Source: Penaeicola halotolerans
Lineage (GTDB): Bacteria; Bacteroidota; Bacteroidia; Cytophagales; Cyclobacteriaceae
NCBI RefSeq assembly: GCF_016464625.1
Contig: NZ_JAEAGO010000002.1
Coordinates: 310,001 to 374,000, forward strand
DNA: 64,000 nucleotides
Reading direction: 5' to 3'
Position 1 is the stretch's first letter; every line of letters begins with the position of its first letter. Shown in pieces: positions 53,385 through 62,630 of this stretch. A program made the position numbers and the translations under genes. The notes under the pieces were generated by a model, which saw nothing but the letters and a program-made list of their open reading frames with translations, was not told where the DNA came from and made no database searches.

Positions 53385-55823
53385 TTACTGCTTATTTTTT
53401 ACGTGTTTATCTAGCCACTGGTCTTGCTCCCATAGTGTGTGGAGGATAGACTCCATGGCGGCATATCCATGACTCTCATGTGGTAAAAATACCAGTCTAG
53501 TTGTAGCACCATGACCCTTGAGGGCATTGTAGTAGCGCTCACTTTGGATAGGGAAAGTACCCGAGTTGTTGTCAGCCTCACCATGAATAAGGAGAAGCGG
53601 ATGCTTCATCTTATCTGCATGGAAGAAAGGAGACATGGCTCCATAGATTTCTGGAGCTTCCCAGAAAGTACGCTCCTCAGCTTGGAAGCCAAAAGGCGTT
53701 AGCGTTCTGTTGTAAGCACCACTTCTAGCGATACCTGCTGCGAAGAGGTCAGAATGTGTCAAAAGATTGGCAGTCATGAAGGCTCCATATGAGTGACCTC
53801 CTACCGCTACTCTGTTTCTATCTCCGATACCTGCTTCTACGATGAAGTCTATAGCTGCTTCAGCATTAGCTACCAGTTGCTCTACGAACAGGTCATTTGG
53901 AAGTGTTTCGCCTTCACCGACTATCGGGAACTCCGTTCTGTCCATGATGGCATAACCCTGCGTCACCCAATAGAGAGGAGAACCCCAGTTGAGACGAGTA
54001 AACTCATACTTAGAGCCTCTCACTTGCGCTGCGACATCAGCAGAGCGGTACTCACGTGGATATGCCCACATCACGACAGGTAGTCTACCGTCTTTGGCGG
54101 GGTCGTATCCTGCAGGAGTATAGACTACAGCAGATAAGTTGAGTCCATCCTTACGCTTATAAGTTACTAGTTGCTTATTGATATTTTTGAGGGACTCATA
54201 TGGGTGAGCAAAGTTAGTGACTTGCGTCATCGACTTTTTCTTGAGGTCTCTCATGAAGTAGTTTGGCTGATCTTTTTCACTTTCTCTCAGAGTGATGATC
54301 ATTTTGCCATCTTTAGAAAGCACCTCTACAGGACGCTCATAGTATGGCGCTTCACATCTCCAAAGAATCGTCTGCTTCTTAGTTTTAGTATTGAAAGTAG
54401 CGATAAAAGGCATATTGCCCTCTGGAGAACCTCCTTGGCTGATCATGAAGAGATTGTCTTTCTCTCTCAAAAGGACACTTCTACCCTTTTCATTTCTTGT
54501 ATAAACAGGGCTTCCCGGATCATTGTATGTGTCATTATATGACCTTTCGATCAAGACAGTTTTTGCAGCGTTTGGATTAGACGGGTTAAAGATTGATCTT
54601 CTTTCTGTCTGAGAGGCTGTCCATCTTTCATTGATGATAGCAAAGTTGTCATCACTCCATGCGATACCTCCATAGCGATAGGCAGTACCTACCAGCTTTT
54701 GTTTCTGACCAGTAAAAGGAGCACTTAGTGTAAAGACCACATCTCTTTCGGCTACTTCTTTGCGTGGATCACCGCCATCTTGTGCTTCCACCCAATAAAG
54801 TGTAGCATCGGCATCAGCTCTCCAGCCGTGGCTTCTTGGTACGTCTACTGTGGCATCAAAGCCAGTAGGCCTGTTTTCATCTAATGGAAGTTTAGCAAGC
54901 TCTTTCACCACGTTGCCAGTTGTAGCATCCCAGATTTCTATTTTAGAAGGGAATCTGCTGACAGGAACTAGATAAGAGTAAGGCTTTTCTACCATAGAGA
55001 CCATCAGGTATTTACCATCAGGAGATAGGCTGTAGCTCTTGATCACACCAGCTTTACCGAGTGCTTTTGTGCTTCCATTGAGGTCAACAGTCATGAGTTG
55101 GCTAGTCATGTAGTACTCGAGTAGCTGTTCATCATAAGGGTTTTTCAAAAGATCTTGGTAAGTTCTAGAAGGTGCCGCATCACCAGAAGTTGCTTGGATG
55201 ATTGGACCTTTTGGAGCAAGGGGTTCTTTTGGAGCAGGACCTCTTCCAGGCTTGACGGCTGAGATAAGCAGCGCACTGTCATCTGCTAGCCAAGTAAAGG
55301 CTGACCCATAAGTGTCGTTGATGATTTCATCTGTGAGTTTTTTAGCTTGTCTGGTAGCGACATCCACTACCCAAAGGCTGATGCCTGTGGCAGTAGTGTT
55401 TAAGAAAGCTACTTTATCTTCTTTATTAGACCATCTCACGCTGCTGATGCGTGCATTGGCAGGGAGTCCAGTTACGGCATATTCTTCTCCACCAACTACT
55501 TTTTTGAATTTAAGTCCTGAGGCACCGCCTGCTCTACTTGGGCCATTGGTAGCAGGATTGAGTCTAAGTCCGCCTATTCTAAGCTCTGGCTGTGCGAGTT
55601 CTTCGATGCTGCCATAGCCTGGACGCTCTTGGAGGAGCATCCACTCCCCTTTGCTATCGAAGTTGACAGAAGGAGTATTTGGGGCTTCGACTAGGTCAGC
55701 GATAGCCTTTGGAGGCTTCTGATAGGTGAGGTTGTCTTGAGCTGATAGACTCCCTGCTCCCATCGTGCAAATGACCAATAGACTCAGCGTAAAGCGATTG
55801 ATACGGTAAGTTATTTTTTTCAT
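53385..55823 (-). CDS. exported S9-family serine peptidase (CGEP/S9D type)
   Basis: An 812-residue protein with signal peptide (about 1-28, AGSLSAQ), an N-terminal beta-propeller (about 60-540) and an alpha/beta-hydrolase domain. The nucleophile is in GGHSYGAFMTANLL, the Asp in HGEADNNSG, and the His in LPHESHGYAAME. The spacing and MTANLLTHSDLFAAGIARSG resemble the glutamyl endopeptidase (CGEP) branch of S9. Expected in the periplasm or outside, degrading peptides. No upstream partner; transcribed alone. Confidence 0.9.
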   Translation of the reverse strand: MKKITYRINRFTLSLLVICTMGAGSLSAQDNLTYQKPPKAIADLVEAPNTPSVNFDSKGEWMLLQERPGYGSIEELAQPELRIGGLRLNPATNGPSRAGGASGLKFKKVVGGEEYAVTGLPANARISSVRWSNKEDKVAFLNTTATGISLWVVDVATRQAKKLTDEIINDTYGSAFTWLADDSALLISAVKPGRGPAPKEPLAPKGPIIQATSGDAAPSRTYQDLLKNPYDEQLLEYYMTSQLMTVDLNGSTKALGKAGVIKSYSLSPDGKYLMVSMVEKPYSYLVPVSRFPSKIEIWDATTGNVVKELAKLPLDENRPTGFDATVDVPRSHGWRADADATLYWVEAQDGGDPRKEVAERDVVFTLSAPFTGQKQKLVGTAYRYGGIAWSDDNFAIINERWTASQTERRSIFNPSNPNAAKTVLIERSYNDTYNDPGSPVYTRNEKGRSVLLREKDNLFMISQGGSPEGNMPFIATFNTKTKKQTILWRCEAPYYERPVEVLSKDGKMIITLRESEKDQPNYFMRDLKKKSMTQVTNFAHPYESLKNINKQLVTYKRKDGLNLSAVVYTPAGYDPAKDGRLPVVMWAYPREYRSADVAAQVRGSKYEFTRLNWGSPLYWVTQGYAIMDRTEFPIVGEGETLPNDLFVEQLVANAEAAIDFIVEAGIGDRNRVAVGGHSYGAFMTANLLTHSDLFAAGIARSGAYNRTLTPFGFQAEERTFWEAPEIYGAMSPFFHADKMKHPLLLIHGEADNNSGTFPIQSERYYNALKGHGATTRLVFLPHESHGYAAMESILHTLWEQDQWLDKHVKNKQ

Positions 55824-55952
55824 GGTTCGATTAGAGTTTATTCTTGATGGAAATTAAGCAATTGTAAATAAGAATGCATCAAAAATGTGCTGAACGGCAG
55901 TGATCAACAATGAGGGTTGCAGATGTACTTGTGAGTATGAAAAAGTTAAATT

Positions 55953-55985
55953 AAAAAAAGACCCTGACTATGTACGTCAGGGTCT
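55953..55985 (-). terminator. terminator after the DUF3127 gene
   Basis: GACCCTGAC (55960-55968) pairs perfectly with GTCAGGGTC (55976-55984), loop of 7. On the minus strand a T7 run follows. Ends the helicase/unknown/DUF3127 set. Confidence 0.87.
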
Positions 55986-55995
55986 ATATGATATA

Positions 55996-56346
55996 TCAGA
56001 AAGGCAAATCATCAGTATCGCTACTAAAAGTCTCCCCAGCAGGATATGGATCTGCAGGAGCTGGAGCACTAGAACCTCCGCCATTTCCTCGAGCTACTTT
56101 CCAGACTTTGACATCTGTGTACCAGCGTCCATTGTATTCTCTGCTTTCTACTTCTATAGAGGCAGTAAGCTCATCATTGGGCTTGACTGCAAACTGATCT
56201 ATTTTGTCTCCCCAGATGGCCAAGCACACCTTTTTTGGGTATTGACCAGCTGTTTCAAGGATGACTTCTTGTTTTCTCCAAGTTCCATTTCTGCCGCTAC
56301 CAGATTGTTCAGGTAGCATTTGTACGATTTTTCCTGTGATTTCCAT
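55996..56346 (-). CDS. DUF3127 OB-fold protein with SSB-like acidic tail
   Basis: A 116-residue protein of the DUF3127 family: EITGKIVQMLPEQSGSGRNG, KQEVILETAGQYPKKVCLAI and SREYNGRWYTDVKVWKV. The order of strands suggests an OB fold. A Gly/Ser/Pro linker (about residues 88-105) leads to the tail TFSSDTDDLPF, the same DDLPF tip that ends the SSB at 45.8 kb. This argues for a single-stranded nucleic acid-binding or SSB-partner role. Third gene of a minus-strand set after the helicase and the 158-residue protein. Confidence 0.87.
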   Translation of the reverse strand: MEITGKIVQMLPEQSGSGRNGTWRKQEVILETAGQYPKKVCLAIWGDKIDQFAVKPNDELTASIEVESREYNGRWYTDVKVWKVARGNGGGSSAPAPADPYPAGETFSSDTDDLPF

Positions 56347-56357
56347 TTGTTAATTAT

Positions 56358-56834
56358 TCAATCTTCGTCTTTTTCTCCTAATATAAATAGCCCCCAACCA
56401 TCTGGAGGTGTAGTTGCTTTACTTTGTTTAAAGCCCTGTATCCAATCTACAAATAGCAGCCTCAAATCCTCAATGGCTTCTCTGAGTAGCAGCACGTGGT
56501 CTGTTGGATTGACCTCATGATGCCCTATGAGTGTGGTGGTCGCCAAAAGCTTTCTAGCATGAAGTTTTAATAGCGTAGCGTTTTCTACTTTGGTGATGTA
56601 GTTATCCACAGCATGAGCGACAGCAAATTTAGAAGCTAGTTGATGTGCATCTTCTAGCATAAACTGTCCATAGCTTTTTCGATCGGTATCACTCATTGTT
56701 TCTACCAACGTCTGTGTCAATTCATAGATTTCACTGGCTTTTTGGTGTAGTGGGTGGGCGTAGATTTCAGCACTTTTTTGGTCAAATTCACGCTCATCAG
56801 CCTCATCCCAGTCGTCATCAAATTGATCCCACAT
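56358..56834 (-). CDS. helical protein of unknown function
   Basis: A 158-residue, highly acidic, mostly helical protein (start MWDQFDDDWDEADEREFDQK). No known motif or membrane segment. It starts 70 bp after the helicase gene and ends 11 bp before DUF3127, so it is probably part of one transcription unit with both. A role in DNA metabolism is suggested by the neighbours only. Confidence 0.7.
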   Translation of the reverse strand: MWDQFDDDWDEADEREFDQKSAEIYAHPLHQKASEIYELTQTLVETMSDTDRKSYGQFMLEDAHQLASKFAVAHAVDNYITKVENATLLKLHARKLLATTTLIGHHEVNPTDHVLLLREAIEDLRLLFVDWIQGFKQSKATTPPDGWGLFILGEKDED

Positions 56835-56903
56835 AGCCTTTGATTTTTCAGATGGGCAAGTTAGCCATAAAGAATTAAAAATGCAGAAGTTGATCCAGAG
56901 AGT

Positions 56904-59168
56904 CTACTCATCTTTTCTAAGATGAGCCATCACCCAGCGAACTTGAGCGTATGAGTAGCGGTTTTCGAGTTTTTCTACGATGACGGTAGCGGAGGTGTTA
57001 TCTTTTCCGAAGGCTCTTTCTATTTCTTCTATAGAGCGCATATTCATCAAGCCATGTATGGAGATCCGGCCCGAAGAAATACCTCTGGCAATGTGACCCT
57101 CTATGGTAGAAGTCGCCAAGCCTCTTTCTTTGGCGATGTCTTCTATGCTTCTACCCTCTTCAAATAATTGGAAGGTGATGTCATAAGTCTCTCCTTTAGC
57201 GCGTTTAAGACTCGGTTTGCCAGCTTTCTTGACTTTCCCAGTCTTGTTTTTGGCAAACTTCGGATTTTGGCTGACGATTTCTTTGGCTTCAGAGAGGAGT
57301 TGTTGATAGCGAGACTGCTTTTTAGCTTGGATGAGTTTGAGTTTTTCATATCCATGTCCATTCATGATGGCTTGTATCACGGTACTCACTTTAGTGATGT
57401 CTTCGTATTTTTTTAGCAGTGCATGCTCTAGTGTTTGTAGCCCCTCTTGGTATTTTTTAGTTCCTGTAAATCTCGAAACTTCCGCTCGGTGAAGCAGGAG
57501 TTCTTTGAGTCGGTTTTCTAGGAAATCACTGTAGTATGTACTGCCCCTGCTCAGCCTATCGGTGAGGGCATCTTTATTTTCTTCTAAGACTAACTGAAGT
57601 AACTGCTGTTGATACTTTTGAGTGTTTTCGGTTTCTGTTAGGAGTTGCAGTAGGAGATTCGGCATGGCAGATCGCATCTCAGCATCTTCAAAGTCTAATC
57701 CAGTATCATGTGCTTGGATGAAGTCTTGCAACTCTTTGATAATTCCAGACAGGTCAAATGTTTGTCTAGTGAGCTTAACTAAATATTGTTTTTCATGGAT
57801 GGGTAAAAGTGCTTCTAGGTCATTATCTGAACCGATCTCATCGATAAATCTATCTACCATAGGGTCTGAGTTGATCACCTCTTGGCGGATGCGCGAGCTG
57901 AGGATTAGTCCTTCGAGACTTTTGAGCCTACTCAGGGCTACATATACTTGACCTGGGGCAAAGGCACTCTCTACATCGATAATCGCTCGCTCAAAAGTGA
58001 GTCCCTGGCTCTTGTGCACAGTGACTGCCCAAGCCAACTTGATAGGATAATGCGAAAAAGTACCGACTACCTCTTCTTCTAGTTCCTTGGTGTCATCATT
58101 TACTAGGTACTTCTTATTTTCCCAAAGCTCTTTTTTCAATGTATAGAGTACGTCACTTTCAGCCATTTTTACGATGATTTCTTCATCATCCAGCGAGGTG
58201 ACTTGAGCCAGTTTCCCATTGAAGTATTCTGACTGACCTGAGCTGTCATTTTTGATAAACATGACTTGTGCACCCACTTTGAGTGTGAGTTGCTCAGGTA
58301 TCGGATAGAGGGATTCTGGAAAGTCTCTATCTATGTCTGCTGAGTAATGGTAGGCTTTGCCCGAAAGTGCTTGCAGTTCTACATGGTTTCTCTCTTCAGC
58401 TTTGTAGTTGTGAGTAGTGATTGTGATCGCAGGTGGCAGGTCTTTGATCTCAGCAGCAGTTTTAAATTGCTTGTTTAGTAGGCTGACATCTGCCGAGGTG
58501 ACTTGATTGTCCCTGAAGTGATTGAGCACTTGGATGAAGGCTTCATCTTTTTGTCTGAAGATTTTGTCTAGTTCTAGGTAGACGAGGCCTGTCTTTTTGA
58601 GTGCGTGTGCCTCAAAGAAATGGATACTGCTATAAAACTGACTGAGCAAATGCCACTCTTGATCTCTGACTATCGGTGGAAGCTGGTGTAGATCACCAAT
58701 GAGAAGGACTTGTATGCCTCCGAAAGGTTCTCTATTGCCAGTGACGGTACGAAGCCTAAAGTCTATCGCATCTAGCACATCTGCTCTGAGCATGCTCACC
58801 TCATCTATGACGAGTAGCTCTATGGCTCTAAGTACTTTTTTGCGCACATTATTGAGCGGATGTTTGCGTGCGAGGGTATGTTGAGTGAAACAGCCAGATT
58901 GTGAAGAAAACTTGCCCTCAGGCTCATAAGTAGGCAAAAAACTACCAAGTGGCAGCAAGAATTGAGAGTGGATAGTGACTCCTTTGGCGTGAAGTGCAGC
59001 AATACCCGTGGGGGCTACGACTAGATAGCTCTTGTGGGTTTCATGGATGAGATTTCTGAGAAAAGTAGTCTTTCCAGTACCAGCCTTACCCGTGAGAAAT
59101 ATAGGAGAGGCAGTGTTGTTGATGAACTTTGCGGCTAACTTTAATCGATCAGTAGATTCACTTTCCAT
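56904..59168 (-). CDS. PIF1/RecD-like helicase with C-terminal HTH domain
   Basis: About 754 residues. N-terminal superfamily 1 helicase: FLTGKAGTGKTTFLRNL (Walker A), LVIDEVSMLRADVLDAIDF (Walker B), HKSQGLTFERAIIDVE and YVALSRLKSLEGLILSS (motifs V-VI). The C-terminal part (about residues 560-754) has a helical HRDC-like segment and a helix-turn-helix of the HTH_40 type (LFEEGRSIEDIAKERGLATS then TIEGHIARG). It should unwind DNA 5' to 3'; the special role is unknown. A TTG at 59171 would add one residue; the ATG at 59168 is used. Confidence 0.85.
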   Translation of the reverse strand: MESESTDRLKLAAKFINNTASPIFLTGKAGTGKTTFLRNLIHETHKSYLVVAPTGIAALHAKGVTIHSQFLLPLGSFLPTYEPEGKFSSQSGCFTQHTLARKHPLNNVRKKVLRAIELLVIDEVSMLRADVLDAIDFRLRTVTGNREPFGGIQVLLIGDLHQLPPIVRDQEWHLLSQFYSSIHFFEAHALKKTGLVYLELDKIFRQKDEAFIQVLNHFRDNQVTSADVSLLNKQFKTAAEIKDLPPAITITTHNYKAEERNHVELQALSGKAYHYSADIDRDFPESLYPIPEQLTLKVGAQVMFIKNDSSGQSEYFNGKLAQVTSLDDEEIIVKMAESDVLYTLKKELWENKKYLVNDDTKELEEEVVGTFSHYPIKLAWAVTVHKSQGLTFERAIIDVESAFAPGQVYVALSRLKSLEGLILSSRIRQEVINSDPMVDRFIDEIGSDNDLEALLPIHEKQYLVKLTRQTFDLSGIIKELQDFIQAHDTGLDFEDAEMRSAMPNLLLQLLTETENTQKYQQQLLQLVLEENKDALTDRLSRGSTYYSDFLENRLKELLLHRAEVSRFTGTKKYQEGLQTLEHALLKKYEDITKVSTVIQAIMNGHGYEKLKLIQAKKQSRYQQLLSEAKEIVSQNPKFAKNKTGKVKKAGKPSLKRAKGETYDITFQLFEEGRSIEDIAKERGLATSTIEGHIARGISSGRISIHGLMNMRSIEEIERAFGKDNTSATVIVEKLENRYSYAQVRWVMAHLRKDE

Positions 59169-59268
59169 CAAACCAAGTTAAAAAAATATGTCATATGGAA
59201 CTTGAAACAGCGACAATTGATGTCAAAAATGAATAGATAAGTATTGGAAAGACAAGACAAGCTTAAGC

Positions 59269-59499
59269 TTACTTAAACTTAGCTAGCACTTTATCTACTT
59301 CATTATCAGGATTACCGCAAGCTTCTCCAGCGGTTACTGTTTTTCCACAGAACCCACAAGTAGCGCCTTCTTTGTTGAGAAACGGGCTTTGAGAAGCACA
59401 TGTGCCTTTAAACTCGCCTCCTTTGATAAAAAGCAGTCTAACAGACATGAGGATGAAAAACAAAGCGATGAATCCGATCGTGATGAATACAGTTGTCAT
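59269..59499 (-). CDS. small cysteine-rich membrane protein
   Basis: A 76-residue protein with one N-terminal membrane helix (about 4-22), then a cysteine-containing segment: GTCASQSPFLNKEGATCGFC and GEACGNPDNEV. The cysteines could bind a metal. It resembles a short 'membrane or secreted protein' family of Bacteroidota and, more distantly, NqrM-type proteins; I am not sure of either link. Its promoter has a full-match -7 box. Confidence 0.72.
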   Translation of the reverse strand: MTTVFITIGFIALFFILMSVRLLFIKGGEFKGTCASQSPFLNKEGATCGFCGKTVTAGEACGNPDNEVDKVLAKFK

Positions 59500-59515
59500 A
59501 TTGAGTGAATTTCTA

Positions 59516-59523
59516 CAAATTTA
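59516..59523 (-). promoter_or_regulatory. -7 element upstream of the cysteine-rich membrane protein
   Basis: On the minus strand TAAATTTG matches TAnnTTTG fully; at the expected -33 distance the bases are ATGG instead of TTGG. The start codon is about 17 bp downstream. Confidence 0.45.
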
Positions 59524-59579
59524 CAATCTACTTAGCAAACGCCCATATTTTCCAAATAGTTTCTCAAATCTACAATCCA

Positions 59580-60374
59580 ATGAAGACCACAAAAAGACAA
59601 GCCCAATTAGCCGCCTTTGATAGATTGCTTACCATCATGGATGAGCTCAGAGAGCAGTGCCCTTGGGATCGCAAGCAGACAATGGAGAGTTTGAGACACT
59701 TGACGATCGAGGAGACTTTTGAGCTATCAGATGCGATCATAGAAGGAGATTTGGAGGAGATCAAAAAAGAGGTGGGAGATATTCTACTACATATAGTGTT
59801 TTATGCTAAGATAGGTGACGAACAACAGGCCTTTGATATCGAGTCAGTGATCAATAGCCTTTGTGATAAGCTCATCAGAAGGCATCCGCATATCTACGGA
59901 GATACAGAAGCCAAGGATGAAGAAGCCGTCAAGCAAAACTGGGAAAAGATCAAACTACAAGAAAAAGGAAATAAATCTGTGCTGGGTGGCGTGCCCAAAT
60001 CTCTTCCTGCCTTGATCAAAGCCATGAGAATACAGGAAAAAGCTCGAGGGGTAGGATTTGACTGGGAGGAAAAGCACCAAGTCTGGGAAAAAGTAGAAGA
60101 AGAGATGCAGGAGTTCAAGTCGGAATTTAATGTGGCAGAAGGCGCTATCGACTCACAAAAAGCTGCCGGGGAGTTTGGAGACCTACTTTTTTCATTGATT
60201 AATTATGCCCGATTTATCGATATCAATCCTGAAGAGGCGCTCGAGCGTACCAACTTGAAATTTATCAAGCGATTTCAATATTTAGAGCAAGAGGCTGCTA
60301 AGGCAGGCAAGCAACTTAGTGAGATGAGTCTGGCAGAGATGGATATTTACTGGGAAAAGGCTAAAAAATTGTAA
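59580..60374 (+). CDS. mazG: nucleoside triphosphate pyrophosphohydrolase MazG
   Basis: About 264 residues with two MazG domains in tandem. First: REQCPWDRKQTMESLRHLTI and EETFELSDAI with EVGDILLHIVFYAKIG (metal-binding ExxE and ExxD). Second: WEKVEEEMQEFKSE with EFGDLLFSLINYARFI. It hydrolyses all NTPs to NMP and PPi. The frame extends to 59505; the ATG at 59580 matches the family start and is used. Confidence 0.93.
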   Translation: MKTTKRQAQLAAFDRLLTIMDELREQCPWDRKQTMESLRHLTIEETFELSDAIIEGDLEEIKKEVGDILLHIVFYAKIGDEQQAFDIESVINSLCDKLIRRHPHIYGDTEAKDEEAVKQNWEKIKLQEKGNKSVLGGVPKSLPALIKAMRIQEKARGVGFDWEEKHQVWEKVEEEMQEFKSEFNVAEGAIDSQKAAGEFGDLLFSLINYARFIDINPEEALERTNLKFIKRFQYLEQEAAKAGKQLSEMSLAEMDIYWEKAKKL

Positions 60375-60440
60375 ACAATTTAAAATGAAGCTGTTAATTT
60401 GCAGCCTTACAAAATATACATTTAGACTTTTTATCTACGA

Positions 60441-62219
60441 TTGAAAAACCAAGACCTACTTACTAGATTTCTGATTTGGAGGTTAAAGCACCTAAGCAAT
60501 AAGAACTTTATCTTGTTACTAGCGGGTGTGATAGGTATAGTCTCTGGTTTAGCCGCTGTTTTACTCAAGCAAACGGTTCATGGGATCCAACATTTTTTAG
60601 TAGAGGGCTTTGACATTCAGTATGAAAACTATTTTTACTTGGCTTATCCTGCTATAGGTATTGCTCTGACTACAGTAGTGGCTCATTATGTGCTTAAGAC
60701 TACTATAGGACATGGGATTCCTGACTTGTTGTTTACGATTTCTAAGAAGTCGAGTATCATTCCTGCTAAGAGCACTTACTCTAGAATCATCACTTCTGCC
60801 CTTACTGTAGGCTTTGGGGGATCTGTGGGACTTGAAGCTCCTGTGGTGGTGACAGGCTCAGCTATAGGCTCCAATGTAGGACAGCTGACACACCTCAACT
60901 ATAAAAAACGAACCCTTCTGATCGGCTGCGGTGCAGCAGGTGCTATCTCTGCGATCTTTAATGCGCCTATTGGAGCAGTGATTTTTGCCATTGAAGTACT
61001 GCTGGCTGAAGTATCTCTAGCAGCCTTTATTCCCTTGCTGATTTCTTCTGTGATGGGCTCATTGGTATCCATGGTTTTATTAGGAGAAGATGCCCTTTTT
61101 CAATTCAACTTGTCGGATGATTTTGAGGCAAAACAAGTGCCCTATTATGTGATGCTTGGTGTGGCTACTGGTTTGATTGGGGTGTATTTTTCTCGTGTGG
61201 TACTTAGTGTAGAGGGGATTTTAGGAAAGTTTAAAAGTAAAACAAAGAAAATCATACTTGGTGGTCTTGGGCTTGGCTTGATCATTTTCGTGCTGCCTCC
61301 TATGTATGGTGAGGGCTATGGCGCAATCAATAACCTAATAGAAAATAGACCAGATTTACTTTTCAGCAATTCACTCTTTTTTGCTGAATTGGACAACCCC
61401 TACTTCATCATCGTTTTCTTATTATTTATCATTTTCTTCAAGCCGATCGCAGCAGCGCTTACTATAGGTAGTGGAGGAAGTGGTGGTGTGTTTGCGCCTT
61501 CTTTGTTTGTAGGAGCATTTACAGGATATTGGTTTGCTTATACTTTTAACTTTCTGGATTTCGGCATTCAGCTACCTTTAGGGCACTTTACATTAGTGGC
61601 TATGTGTGGTGTGATGGCTTGTACGCAGCACGCTCCATTGTCCGCTATATTCCTGATAGCTGAGGTGACTGGTGGTTACGAACTTTTTGTGCCGCTCATG
61701 TTGGTCTCAGCGATTTCTTTCACCTCTTATTCAGCTTTCGAAAAGTACTCTCTCTACAAAAGACAGCTTGTAGAGCAGGGTCAGCAGCTACCAGAGACTA
61801 AAGATCAAGAGGTGCTAGGACTTATCGACATTTGTAAGATCACAGAGACGGATCTATTGACCATACATCCTGATGCTAAACTGGCAGATCTGACGCAGCT
61901 GGTGAAAGTCTCTAAACGTAATATATTTCCAGTAGTAGATGATGAGCAGCGACTGCTAGGGATCATCACGCTAGATGATATCAGGGAGATCATGTTTGAT
62001 GAGGTGCTTAGAGAAGAGACCGCTGTGAAAAGCCTGATGCACAGTCCTCCTGCTTTTGTATATACTTCAGAATCCATGGAGGAGGTCATGACGAAGTTTG
62101 AACAAACGGGTGCTTGGAACTTACCTGTTTTAGAAAATGAGCGCTATGTAGGCTTCATCTCTAAGTCCCGTATTTTTAATGCTTATCGAAAAAGATTGAT
62201 AAGAAATAATCGCGATTAA
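60441..62219 (+). CDS. ClC-type chloride channel/transporter with CBS domains
   Basis: A 592-residue protein with about 10-12 membrane helices of the ClC fold and two C-terminal CBS domains (about 455-590). Visible filter motifs: GFGGSVGLEAPVVVTG (usual GxxxGxEGP, here with A in place of G and the gating Glu retained), GSGGSGGVFAPSLFVG, and NAPIGAVIFAIEVLL. The CBS pair suggests control by nucleotides. Start is TTG at 60441; no better ATG nearby. Possibly Cl-/H+ antiport for pH or osmotic control. Confidence 0.9.
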   Translation: MKNQDLLTRFLIWRLKHLSNKNFILLLAGVIGIVSGLAAVLLKQTVHGIQHFLVEGFDIQYENYFYLAYPAIGIALTTVVAHYVLKTTIGHGIPDLLFTISKKSSIIPAKSTYSRIITSALTVGFGGSVGLEAPVVVTGSAIGSNVGQLTHLNYKKRTLLIGCGAAGAISAIFNAPIGAVIFAIEVLLAEVSLAAFIPLLISSVMGSLVSMVLLGEDALFQFNLSDDFEAKQVPYYVMLGVATGLIGVYFSRVVLSVEGILGKFKSKTKKIILGGLGLGLIIFVLPPMYGEGYGAINNLIENRPDLLFSNSLFFAELDNPYFIIVFLLFIIFFKPIAAALTIGSGGSGGVFAPSLFVGAFTGYWFAYTFNFLDFGIQLPLGHFTLVAMCGVMACTQHAPLSAIFLIAEVTGGYELFVPLMLVSAISFTSYSAFEKYSLYKRQLVEQGQQLPETKDQEVLGLIDICKITETDLLTIHPDAKLADLTQLVKVSKRNIFPVVDDEQRLLGIITLDDIREIMFDEVLREETAVKSLMHSPPAFVYTSESMEEVMTKFEQTGAWNLPVLENERYVGFISKSRIFNAYRKRLIRNNRD

Positions 62220-62630
62220 CGGATTTTCAAAAGAATTGTTTGAAAAGGCTATTATTTTTCTTTAAAACCAAAGGATTTATTAGAGACTTTCAAAAGTGGG
62301 TTTACTTATCAACATAATTTTGAAATATTTTTTGATCAATAAACAATTGTAAATCAAATGGTTATATTAAAATTAATTTTCTGTGTGGATAACTTTGATG
62401 ATTTGTGGATAAATAGACTTGATTTTTAAATTTTCATTTTTTGTACAATCAGTATCTGCTTCTGTGTAGTATATGGGCGTTTTTTTGTCAGAAAAAGCCA
62501 AAATAATTCTGTTTGGATTTTTGAAATTTCGTAAAATTTTCTGTGGTGATATCTATCGAGTGATAGCTTTTAGTGACATAAGAAAACCATTAGCACACTT
62601 ATTGAGTATATTAGCATGTAATGTATTCTT
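62220..62630. other. 411-bp AT-rich gap with DnaA-box-like sites (candidate oriC)
   Basis: No gene supported. It contains two perfect TGTGGATAA 9-mers (62384-62392 and 62404-62412, same strand, starts 20 bp apart) and TTATCAACA (62306-62314, opposite strand, one base from TTATCCACA). Between them lies a very AT-rich stretch (about 62320-62380), as expected of an unwinding element. There is no dnaA gene in the window, and in Bacteroidota the origin is not always next to dnaA, so this is a candidate only. Similar 9-mers occur in coding sequence elsewhere, for example at 15289 and 56602. Confidence 0.4.

Noticed and set aside
56602-56610. Perfect TTATCCACA inside the 158-residue gene
   Set aside because: A single isolated box inside coding sequence, without AT-rich flank.
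62595-62630. TTG-N19-TATTCTTA as a promoter directly before the thioredoxin gene
   Set aside because: The -7 box would abut the ATG, requiring an essentially leaderless transcript, and two of six fixed bases differ.
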